Source of the DNA: Nemertoderma westbladi
Taxonomy: Eukaryota > Xenacoelomorpha > Nemertodermatida > Nemertodermatidae
Reading direction: 5' to 3'
Assembly: GCA_032718475.1 (NCBI GenBank)
Contig: JAUCBJ010008685.1
Location: 1-64,000, forward strand
Length of the DNA stretch: 64,000 nt
The translations under genes were made by a program, and so were the position numbers. Below are positions 30,964 through 42,127 of this stretch, in pieces; within the stretch, counting starts at the first letter, position 1; each line of letters begins with the position of its first letter. Below the pieces are notes generated by a model, which searched no databases, was not told where the DNA came from, and saw nothing but the letters and a program-made list of their open reading frames with translations.

Positions 30964-31966
30964 GGAGTCGGACGAGGATTTGGGATTACTAGAAGGCGAG
31001 CTTGCGAGGAAATGGTCGCACCGTCTCCCAACGTCCAAGTTAAACCAGTGACTCGCCCCATAAGCCCTGTAGTATGAGCCAAGTCGACTGTACGCAGTTT
31101 TCGAGGACGCGGCTGTGCTCAATCCACAAAACGATAAATAAAGTGTTATACTTGAAAGGACTAATTATTCCGAACTCGCAAAACTTTGTAAAGTGGGAAG
31201 GAAAGAGTGGATGGAAGACTCGTGAGCCTTTCTTATGATTAAATTTATGTATTTGTATTGTTCCAATTTTATGAAATTTAGAAAGTTTTATATTTAGAAG
31301 GAATTTATATTTGAAAGATTTATATTTTATATTTGAGATTGTTCTAAACTTATGCAGTTTATATTGTTCTAAACTTATGCAGTTTATATTGTTCTAAACT
31401 TACGCAGTTTATATTGTTCTAAACTTATGCAGTTTATATTGTTCTAAACTTATGCAGTTTATATTTTATATTTAGTAAGATTTATATTTAGAAAGTGTTA
31501 TATTTGTAGTCATTCCAAATTTGCGCAATTTATTGTTTCGAATATTATGCAATTTATATTTTATAAAGAAGCAGTATTTGTATTCGCAGTAAATAGAAGG
31601 CAAGAGCAGACGGAAGACTTGTGAGCCTTTCTTGTGATTTCATTTGAAATTATTCCGAACTTATGCAATTTATTTATATCAAGTAGTATTTGTATTTGTG
31701 ATTGTTTGAATTTATGCAATATTTGAGATGCAATAGATTTATATTGGTGAATTTAATTTAGATTTATATTGTACTTACTTAATAAAGCCTTAAATACGTA
31801 AAGTTTGAATTTGTAATTATTTTGTATCGAATTATTATGTAAAGGTATTATTGTTGAGATTTAATTTGTAAATATGTAAGTACGTCCCAAGTATTCCATA
31901 ATTTGATTTAGTATTGGTGAAAACCATATATTTTATGCACGATAATATCCTGTTTTCATGGAGCGG
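30964..31966 (+). other. Element E 3' untranslated region with repeats
   Basis: Contains two copies of GGAAGACTYGTGAGCCTTTC (31213, 31612) and, at about 31330-31465, five copies of the 26-bp unit GTTCTAAACTTATGCAGTTT plus ATATT. It ends in a purine-rich TGGAGCGG at 31966 immediately before the 3' LTR, the expected place of the polypurine tract. Confidence 0.7.
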
Positions 31967-33879
31967 TATAGAATTATATCCTCATAAATGCCGTGGATTT
32001 TCAAAATTTTATTTTGTTCGAATTAACTTGCTATAAAGATTACATTAAGTCCTCATTTGCATTTACCATATCTATTTGTATAACATTGTTTAAGTGGTTC
32101 AGTAGCTCAGTCGGTTAAGCGTTAGAAATTCGTGTAGTAGGTATCGAGTTCAAATCATAGTAAGTGTGGATTATTTTTTGTGCTAAGTTTCAACTCATTT
32201 GAATTAACCGCTACGAATTAATTGCATTTGCTCAAGGTAGATTAACCAATACGATTGCAGTTATTAGATAGTAACCAATGTCATGCAAGATACGTGTTTG
32301 CTGGACCAATGATTATCTTTAAAAACCTAGTAGAACTCATAGAACAATCTAGATTTATCTAGATTGTTAGCAGCACAAATTTGCTATAAAAGGTGCGATT
32401 TTGTTCATTAGTTATTCTTAACCCTTATTAGTTATCTCACTTCTTACAAGATTAGATAGTATTAGTATTAGATATTATTAGATAGCGACATTATTTCTTG
32501 TTACATTTATTGTATATCATTCGTTTGTAATAAAGTTAGAAAGTATTTGTTACATCTGCTTTTACTATGTTTCACCACGGTGAACACAACTGAGAGACAG
32601 ATGGCAGGCTAGACATTGGATCGCGGCAATAGACGGGAACATCGGAGGAATGTAGGAAGGAGACAACCCGCAATACCCATTCTTAGTTATTCGCCCATCG
32701 CCTGAAAGGTTAGACAGCGTTCGATGCCTCGTTACCTAAGCATAAGACCTAAGATCGAAGGTAGAGGTATGGACACGCTGTGCGCTAAAAATTACATTTA
32801 GGGACTGTACTGTCTTAATTCAGAGAAACCCGCAGTAGACCTTCACATTCCTACGGGGGAGGAGATCAGGCAGAGAGATACTAGTACACAGATAGGACAC
32901 AGGCACACCAGTACAAGGCATACACATTAGTAGGGTGCAGCAAACTGTACGCCTAACTCATTTGCTAAGTATAGGTGCGTCGGTGGCTTGTTTGTAGTAC
33001 AACGGTGTCCATTTGCATTAGAACTTGTAGGCCAGGAAGGGTTACTGTGTTTTTACCTGAATTAGGATTGTACCGTTCAGGCGGTAGGGCAGTTTACTGC
33101 TAGGCGCATATAAATTGAGGCTATTAGGGATACTAACATCTACCGTGTCCCCGCCGACATTCTGATAGGAAGTTGCCGTGCCCACCTAGGCAACCAAAAT
33201 TCTAGATAGGACGCCAGGCTAGCTAATTTTGTAACTGTACGCCTACTGTAGTAAACTAACACATTTCTTCTTAGTATTAGGGACCTGGTAAATTAAAATT
33301 GCCGAATTCTGGGCGTAGTATTAACCTTATGCCTGAATTTGAGTCCTGGAAATACACAAAAGGGGAAGGAGCCTTATCATTCGTGAGTATTGGACCTATA
33401 AGCTATATAATTAGAATATTTGTAAAATGTACACCGGACCCAGTAATTATATATGTGAAGGATCAAAACCGATTTTGACTGTTAGAATCAAGACACACGC
33501 GTTAGAAATTATTTACACCTCAAAATATATATAAAATAATTTTTGTCCGTACTGCACTTTGCCCGCTAGTTAGACATCTCTGCACCTAGCTAGCGTCTCT
33601 CTCTCCCACCCATATAAATCACACCGCGGCAAAGTATACGAGCGCCCTTAGTCCGTCAGTGAGTCAGCCCGATTTTAGGATTCGCTGCGCGGGATTTTGT
33701 TTTATCGAAGTTTGTCCGTTCGTAGACTGTTTTCTGCCTCACCGGTTATAAGAGACCGATACTGCAATATATTCGCTTACTTAGAGTTTACTGTTTTGGT
33801 GAGAAGGTCGGATTATGTTTTGATTCACAAACTTTACAGTAGGATATTGCAGGGTACTTTGTTACTGTCTCTTCGAATA
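31967..33879 (+). repeat. Element E 3' LTR
   Basis: Same 1913 bp as 12870-14782 with about 14 substitutions seen by eye and no net length change. The boundary with flanking DNA is sharp: CTTCGAATA is followed by ACCTACTACT here and by GTAGGAATGT in the 5' copy. The tRNA-like unit is at 32103-32179. Confidence 0.9.
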
Positions 33880-34032
33880 ACCTACTACTAATAAAATAAT
33901 ACTGTCTCTTCGACAAAAGTCAAAACCCTTAAAAAAATAGTTAATTTGGTAATAAATTAATTTGGTGGGTCAAAATCACTAAAAGTGGCCCAAACTAAAC
34001 AAAAACATTCAGACACGCCGTAACTTCCCCAA

Positions 34033-35182
34033 TGTTCGCGCTTTCAGACCTTTAGCAGTTTAACCTGCCAAATTTAGGTGTCTTTTAGGTTATAAATCGA
34101 CTTTAGCCTATGACGAGTATTGGATACACTACATTAGCCGAAGCCAGCCTATGCGCGACCATTCACCCGCTGGATATACCCGGGAGACTGGATTCGGATG
34201 CTCTGACCTTATTGCGGTGTAGGCCTACTGTATTATTCGATGGATCGTTAATATATAATCTCTGACCAATATTATTCACTTTCGGGAAATATTAACAGTT
34301 CCTTTAGGATGTGGCGCTCTAAGTATATAAACAGAGTTATGACTTACACTAAACACAATGGGATGGCTAATGATTCACGTATAAAGCGCATTCTTTAGGA
34401 GATGCTTTGTTATCCATCACACTCATGCACACTACTGCACAATACTGCACACCGATCTGCCGACCTTCACTAATTTTAGTCACATATAAAGAGAACAGCA
34501 ACTGACACCTGTAGGGCCTATGAAATAGCATTAAATTCACTCCAAAACCACTTTAATGTAAGTCGCAATTGTTATATGTAACCGGTCTCTCTAACCTTCA
34601 GTATATCAAGAAGATTGGGGTTTTTTTGATTATTTATCGATATTCGCCAAATATAACAATATTCCATCAACTGATATAATTAATAACCGACAGTAAATAG
34701 CAGTAAAATAATGCGGTGAAAGGTCTTAATGCATTGAGTTATATCGTGATGTACTGTGATAACAGTTATACGTTTCTATGATCAAAGCCGTTCTAATGTT
34801 TGGCTAAAGTCTGAAACTTCCACAGAAGTACAGAAGAATCCTAAGCCGGTGTTCTAGGCTTAGAAAGATACATACTGACTAAATTGCGTGAGTTTCTGTA
34901 TACAATGTCCAACACAGAGTGAAAATCGCTCTGATTGGTCGACCGAACAAAGAACGAACAAAGAACAAAGAAAAAGTTACACGTGGACACAGCTGATAGA
35001 TGTCGTCATCTGAGTTCCGATGTTTAGACTATTTGAGCTTATTGCGGAGAAAAATGGCTTTTTATGTCCGCTAAAGCACACATGCAGACATAGCGGGCAA
35101 AATCGCTTGTTATGTCTGCTAAAATACCTACTCGGTATATTGCGGAGAAAAATAGCTTGTTATATCCGCAAAAGCTTTTACA
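34033..35182 (-). repeat. Element G 3' LTR
   Basis: On the minus strand it starts TGTAAAAGCTTTTGCGG after the purine tract GGGAGCGG and ends GCGCGAACA. It differs from 46454-47602 at about eight to ten positions by eye, including a short T-run change near 34620. Confidence 0.85.
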
Positions 35183-35260
35183 CCGCTCCCAGAAAATGGG
35201 ATTTGAGTCTATAAAATATACAAAATCACAGTTTCTAAAATATAAAAATACTCTAAACAG

Positions 35261-36584
35261 TTAGTCTTTCTTGCGCGGACGGCGTTTACGCAGTTTTTTA
35301 AGGCTAGCAAGAGTCCTTTTCTCTTTGGGGCGAGCCACTTTACTAGGAGGGCTATAACTCCTGGGTAAAGGGTGCAATACAATTGCATCGGAAGGTTTAG
35401 GGTTACGGTCGATGTCTCGTCCATTTCGATATGCTTCTCCTCGAGCTGATTTTCCTCCGCTTATCGTTGGATGCGTTCGTCCAAAAACTCTTGCAGAGAA
35501 TAGGGTCGTCCAAGTTTGATATCTTCTTAGAGATTCTGGATTTCCGGATCGAACTGAGATAAAGCTAATTCGTTTACCGCTTGGACTTGCTGCTGCAATT
35601 TACGTTTCTCTAAACAATTATAGGTTCCTTTTCCAATCTTTTGATGAATAGTGTCCAACGCGTTTCATACAACTCTCTCCTCCGCCTCGGTGACAGGTTG
35701 TATCGGGTTAAACAGGGACGATGATACGGTTGAATGGCGATATTAGATGTCCGCATCCCAATCCGACTAGGTAAGATGGGCGAATATCTAGAGAGCCCAC
35801 AACCGGAGTGCCACCGACTAACTGTTCGGGTAACACTAGATCTTTGAACAGTGAGTACAGTTCGGGAGGATCTGTGATACTATTAGGATCAAGAGTCTGA
35901 GGTCTTAACTAGGGGATGAGGAGGTCTGACCAAGTATTCCGGAACTCTGATCATAGGTCTAATTAAGGATCGTTTGAGTCGGGCGAGCGTAGGTGATACA
36001 TCGAACAAGTTTCGCTCGAAACTCCCGTAAATATAGCGAGTAAAACCGTGTTTAAAGCAACGTCTCCGCGGATGTTTATGTCTTTCCATTTGTTGGTTGG
36101 GTCTTGGGTCGGTGATATTTATTCGGTTTTACAACGTTTCTCGAGAATGTCTCAAGAATTCCAAATATACGTTGGAGTTACTGCATTTATCCGGTTCTTT
36201 AATGTCTTCTCTTTCGAGTCGATTTCGAATAGAATTTTCGCATTCGATTTTCAGTTTATCATTCCGACTCCGCTGGGTAGGATATTTAAATAGTACCATT
36301 TCCCTTTCGGTGTCGACATCGTCCGTATCGTGTAAATCGATAGGATGACCAGTAGTTAAGAAGTCCATATGCGTACCATTACGATGCGTATAGCGAGCAG
36401 TGAATTTTTGATAGTCCAATTCACGCGTAAGTTGCTCCTGGGACATCGGCAGTTCGATATAACGACCATCGTCCTCCGCAGCAGCTGGACTAGCGTCACC
36501 GCGCATCAAGCCATCAACAAACGCCTGCAACGGCAGAGCACATTTCTCCCTGATACCAAGATCATCCTCCACCAACTGAGCCAT
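35261..36584 (-). pseudogene. Element G extra ORF (ORF3-like)
   Basis: The minus-strand frame from 36584 begins MAQLVEDDLGIREK and continues through EDDGRYIELPMSQEQLTREL and GHPIDLHDTDDVD to a stop near 36129. Related sequence continues in other frames (FERNLFDVSPTLARLKRSLI, VPEYLVRPPHP) to a basic C-terminus ending KKLRKRRPRKKD before TAA at 35261. The copy at 223-1508 shows the same start and end, so the ancestral protein was about 440 aa. It has no recognised domain and is not visibly related to ORF3 of element E. Its place, between pol and the 3' LTR, is the same. Confidence 0.6.
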
Positions 36585-36839
36585 AGCCGCTATACGATAT
36601 ACTATATTTATCAATATTATAATTAGTTATAATTAGGCTAGCGGGCGTCGCTGCCTACCCCTCTCGGCCCCCGGACAGCGCAAGATCCTCAGCGCTGGTG
36701 TACTTTCGCTGATGTGCCTATCGCCAATGTAGTAGCTGCACAACGACCACAACAACCAGCGCGAGTCACTCCACCGTCCGTCCCAAAGGCTTAGATTTAC
36801 TTCAGGTTCTTACTGGAGAGTTAGGGCTACTTTCACAAT

Positions 36840-38224
36840 TGCGACTCGCTACTGTAAACACACTTTAGTAGTAACATTCACCTATAAACGCACAAATTCC
36901 ACACAATTGTCACAAATTGTACACATTCGGGCCATTTGTCCGTTAGTCAAGTGCCTTCCAGAATGCCACGTTATTATTGGGTATCCTGGGATACTAGCAG
37001 TGTGCTATTTACTCCCTATGCTATTCAATGGGGCAAGCTTTCGATTGTTCTTTTAACTCACTTCTAATTCTAGCGTGGTTGTTGCCATGGTGACATTATG
37101 GAAAGCTAGCGGTAGAATTAGGGTAATTCTCATGCATACAGATCTGGGATGCTATTTAATAGTAATTCTTTAATTGTCAATATCCCCTTTATACATGATT
37201 TTATGAATTTTATCGGCTATTGACTATATATTGGAGATTCTCGCACACTAATACTTAATAGGGTGAATCTCCGCTCCCATGATCTATTAATTTATGGAAT
37301 TTTGGGAATGTTATAAATTGTATAATAATGACAATTTATCAAATTCATTAAAAGATGAATTTAAATTTATTCCCGTAAATTTTATTATTTAATATTAAAT
37401 AGACACAATTTTATTCCAGAGCATGTCTGGGGACTAGGATCCTGAATTCTAGGAAATTTGTCCTTTTAAGAGTATCGGTAAGTGCTACGATATCTTAATA
37501 GACTAGAATTTTAAAGGATCTAAAATTTGACAGATTTTGTAAATATTAATAATTAATATTTAGGATGGGCGCCAGTTTATTCCAGAACTTGTCTGGGGAC
37601 GTTAACCACTGATTCTAGAATTTTGTCTTTCAAGTATATCGGTGGGTGCCGCGATATCTTAATCGACTAGAATTACAGATGGTCAAAGGGTTTAACAGAT
37701 TTATTTTGCGTTTTACGCTACTGTTAAAGGGACATCACGCTACTATATGTATTATTTAATATACGGTATGAGAGCAATATCGCAAGAAGCAATGTCAGTG
37801 AGAAGAGGCAAGTCGTTTCCAAGGTCTACCCAGAGCTTGGTTTAGCCGAGACACGAGGATCTGAATTTTGCATTCCTAATACTCTACTTACCAATAATAC
37901 TTGAATATAGTAGGAGCTTTATTGTACTTTAATAAGTACGGATATTTCATCTTACGGTAGTCACGTATTTATAATGTAATACGGACAGTAAGGAAAGAGA
38001 AAAATAATTATTTCTCGCCGTCGCACTAAATATATAATATATAAGTAATTAAGTAATAAATGCGAATATATTGCACTAATCTACTAGTTATCGCTAAAAT
38101 AACATTCTGCTAAATAAAATTAAAGAAAACGATTATAATAAAATTACATAATAATACATACATAAATATAAAATAATAAAAACAAATATAAAATAATATA
38201 GTCACACACCAACTCCAGACGCTG
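36840..38224 (-). other. Non-coding stretch between pol remnant and ORF3 of element G
   Basis: AT-rich and without long frames. It contains a two-copy repeat of about 165 bp (37413-37575 and 37581-37735; shared blocks TTATTCCAGA, TGTCTGGGGAC, ATATCTTAAT, GACTAGAATT). Function unknown. Confidence 0.55.
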
Positions 38225-41167
38225 TTACGTTGGGGAGTCCCTAGATGTTTGTTGGATTAGGGAGGTGGTTGTGGGAAGAGTATCTTGCCTTCCATAGTTT
38301 CCGGACAGTTCTCGGTCTCGTTCCAGTAAACATAAACGACCAACTGGGCGATTGAGCTGCTGCGTCTCGAAGACAATTCCCGGTTTCCTCTTCGTCCTGG
38401 AATAGTGACGATAGAAACATCGCTTCAAATACACGACGGCCTTACAAAGCCGATTCCAGGATCTATACTGGTCCATCGCTCCCGGCAGGAGAGGTGCGAG
38501 TCCCTGTGAGACGTTTGGTGTTCCAGATCTCCAGTCTCTCTCTCTGATCTCCACAACAGATCGGTTCGCGGTGGGGGAGTTTAGATCCACAGCGTCGTCT
38601 CTGGAAATGTGTAGTACAGACAGATCTAGCACGGGTTTAAATAACCTTGATTTACTCGTCCGGGTTTTAGGTTTGACTTTCTCCGCTCCCTTGGCTTGTC
38701 TAATCTCAGACGTGGTAAGATGGGGAGGCCATTCATCTTCTTTACTTAGGAAGTCGGGTCCACCTAACCAGTCTGGAGTATCTGTCAGTTCTTGAGGAGT
38801 TGCTCCTCTGGAAGCGATGTCGGTTAGATTAATCGTCTCGGGGCAATGTCTCCATTGATCTACATTAGAGTTAATATCGTCATTATCTGAGGAGTATGGT
38901 GTTCCCTCAGTTGGGTCGTCCACTTCACTGCTCTCCGCTTCCCATCCACTTACTTGGTAAACCCGTTCCTTGGGTAACCTTTCCATGAGAGTTCTACAGG
39001 AAGGGCCAGTAAAGTACCAACCTACTCTAGTTCTTCCCGCGTAGGCTTGTAGTGGTTGCGGTTGAGCAGGCCGTTTCTCCAATGTCTCAAGCACCTCATG
39101 CGCATTTTGGCCGATGAGTATTTGCACTCCAGGGTAGTCTGTGTTGAATCTAGGTATCTTAAGCTGCTGGGTGAAATCGTCCTCATCCCAGTTATAAGGT
39201 TCTACTTGGCTGGTAGCGAAGTTCTTTATCGCCACCATTTTTACTGACCTTATACTGTGTTCTCCTAGTTCATCCTGGGGGGTGGATAACGCACCTACAT
39301 AATAATCTGCTATTACTGTAGATTTCCAAACCTGCATAATTCCTGACATGTTTAACTTAGTTCGGAACTTGTGTTGTCCAGCAAAGATGTCTTCGGCTAG
39401 TTCTTTGTCGATGAATGTTCTTGTGCTACCGGAGTCAAGGAGGGCGTTCACTATATAACTCCTTTCAGGTCCATGGACCCTCAACTGCACTACGGGAAAT
39501 TCTCGGATTCCTACATTGGAAGTTGGTGCTTTCCAAGATGGTTGTCGGTCAGAAGTAGTTAGGGGGAGCTAGCTGTCGGTGTCCTTTTCATACGTAAGTG
39601 TTCGATACACTGCGGTATTTATCAGGTAACAGGATTCGTTTTCGTCGGAGAATTCGTCCGTATAGAATCCGTCCATCTCAGAACTTTGGTCAGTGTTGTT
39701 CACATTACTGAATTGGACATGTAGTTCGGACTCACTTACCTGACTCGGGCTGTTTCGTTCGAATTCAGTGTGCAACAAGATATGATGTTTTGCGCCGCAC
39801 TTTGCACACCTTGCGTCGGAGTAACAGGTTCGCCGTTGGTGTCCTTGTCTGAGGCAATTATAACACAACCGCTTATCCCACATGACTTCCCGTCTATCCT
39901 TTAATGATTTCTTTAGGAATTCATCACACACATTCAAGCGGTGGGGCCCGTCACACAGCACACATTTTGGTTTGATGTTACTTACCTTACTTTGGGTAAC
40001 TTTGTGCACACTCGTTCTTTCCTCGGGCTTTCTTACATGAATTCTCTTAGGAAACGTAGGAGGAGTTTTTCTTACCTGTTCTCTCCTGTCATTGGTTCGA
40101 GACTTGAATTTACTTACGTCCTTAGGCGCTTTGTTGTCATAGTAAGATCTTTCAGTGTCTTTCCCGCTGTTTTCTTCTTGAGAAGCCTGGCTTTCGCCAT
40201 CGTCGGTATAACACACTGGTGTTACCTTTCTCCTAGAAACGGGTTTCTCACTTACCTTGTTTTCCGGTGTCTTCTCTCTGGACTGCTTTAGGAGCTGTAA
40301 TTTCACTTCTCCATCTAAGAATGACATGAGATCAGCCATGGTAGGGTCTCGTCGTTGTTGTTCCATCATATATAACACTTTCTTATCCCAGCGTGTACCT
40401 ACTCCACCCTTAGGTAAAGTAGAGGCCACGGCTCCAATAACCATAGAACTCTGATATTCATGAGACTTACCTAGCCAATCTAATTGTCTACAGATCTCCT
40501 AAATCTCATCGGAAAACTCTATAATCCCGCTGCTAATGAACTTTCGGGGCGCTACCAATTTTGCATACAAATACTTAGCTATGTTATTCCTATTACCATA
40601 CCTGATGTTTAGTGTATCCCAAACTTGTCTTAATCCATCTGGATGTCCAATAAACTTTAACGCCATTAACTTGGGAGATCCTTCCAAGCACTCAATGAGG
40701 AATCTCAGTTTCTCTCCGTTAGATAGCACAGAGTTCTGTATGTTATCTTTGTAATATTCATTAAAAGGTAACCATTTCATCTCCTCTCCATTGAACTTGA
40801 CGATCTCTCCCACCTTTACCGCGTGACGGGCTTCGGTTCTAGCCATTTGACGCGTAAAACTTTCTTGGGCCATCGTGTTATTTAATATCGAGTTATCGGT
40901 ATATAAATTTCTCGGATTATTATCAAGTCTATATGGAATATCATTGTCAACAGGTTTATAATTACCCTTAATAGGGTTTACTATAGGAGTTTCCACTTCA
41001 CTAGCAGTATAGATGCGTGTAGGCTCCACACCTTGCGCATGAAATACTTCAGACCTAACAGGTTGACACATTGTTACAGGGGGTGGTGGTATACCCTTTT
41101 GTGTATTTACTAATTTATCGCGTTCTACGCTTGCGTCCTTCTGGGCTCCTCCCCGAGGCGCACCCAT
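38225..41167 (-). pseudogene. Element G gag2-protease-deleted pol
   Basis: One minus-strand frame with in-frame TAG stops near 40499 and 39569. DUF1759-like gag comes first (FNGEEMKWLPFNEYYKDNIQ, LRFLIECLEGSPKLMALKF), then zinc knuckles (CVLCDGPHRLNVC; CYNCLRQGHQRRTC; CAKCGAKHHILLH) and an aspartic protease with intact DSG (VNALLDSGSTRTFIDKELAE; VQILIGQNAHEVL; GRTRVGWYFTGP). The frame then jumps straight to the end of RNase H (QWRHCPETINLTDIASRG, GGPDFLSKEDEWPP), and from the start of integrase (SWNRLCKAVVYLKRCF) to its last residues (QLNRPVGRLCLLERD). Both large deletions leave the frame open. Confidence 0.85.
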
Positions 41168-42127
41168 GAGGCGGACGCTGTCCCACTACCCTTGGGGCCA
41201 GTCCGACTCCGTATTTATCAGACCGGGCCGGAGCGTAGCCCGATGCTTCCCGGGTTCAATTTTCAATCCCCCGATCACACCGGCACAGCTCGTCGGTGTA
41301 GCCGAAAAGTAGATGTTCGCCTACTGTCAACTTACTGTGGCCTGACTGTACATTGAGCCAACTCAGAGAGTCAACCGGCGGGTGGACCAGTCGATAGCGA
41401 TCGAGCATCAAGGTCGCCCTTGAGCCAAACCGACGGTCTTGTCCCAAGTGGGCTTGCGCTACCCAACATGGAATATTGACACGTTTTCACCCGCCTCGCC
41501 GGCAGTATTGAGGGGAAGTCGGTTCCACCAACAATACTGACTAGCTTAAAAGCAAGCTAAGAACAAGTCACCACTTACTAGTCACTGTACACGTGTACTC
41601 AACAGATGCTCACGAAATCAAGTACACAACGGTAAACACAAAATCGGACACATATCATGCACACACAGAAGACATAATCGGGAAAGACAAAATCGGGGTC
41701 AAAATCAGAGGGGACAAAATTGTATCGACTGATAAAAGAGTCGAGAGTACCTTATTTTGCCGTCAGGGCAAAATAAATTTGTGTGCACAAAGTATGCTGG
41801 GGCGCAGTAAAGATATGGTCCTACTAATAACCGGCGGCGACTGAACCAACCGGCAAGGTTTCCCACACTCACTCGCAGTGGCCATACACACTCACGTATA
41901 CCACGTACACACATAAACCACAGATCACACTAAACCACCACCCCTACTGTGTACAGGACTAGCAGTACGGCAACAGGCCGACTAGATGGTACCACGGCAC
42001 CATGTTGATTCATGGTTCGCTAGACATGAGGGCCTTCAGTATCTCCCTTGCACTTAGAGTAGATTTAACGTGCCCCCAGACCCTCACGAGTCCGCCGCCG
42101 CCTGTTTCGCGCACCCCTATAGAGACC
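41168..42127 (-). other. Non-coding gap between the two gag ORFs of element G
   Basis: About 960 bp with no credible frame. In element E the two gag ORFs overlap by about 50 bp, so this gap is either an insertion or a second leader. It is richer in G and C than the leader at 44250-46453. No terminal repeats were found. Confidence 0.45.

Larger units (their letters stand above)
12870..33879 (+). mobile_element. Element E: 21-kb BEL/Pao-type LTR retrotransposon
   Basis: Flanked by direct repeats 12870-14782 and 31967-33879 (1913 bp each, no net indel, about 14 substitutions by eye). In between lie a leader with short repeats, a split gag (coiled-coil ORF, then a DUF1759-like gag), zinc knuckles, aspartic protease, a reverse transcriptase lacking its core, RNase H, a BEL/Pao integrase and a third long ORF. 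A 2866-bp tandem duplication covers the gag. A purine-rich tract ending TGGAGCGG directly precedes the 3' LTR. The LTR ends are TATAG...GAATA rather than TG...CA, and no target-site duplication is evident. Confidence 0.85.
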
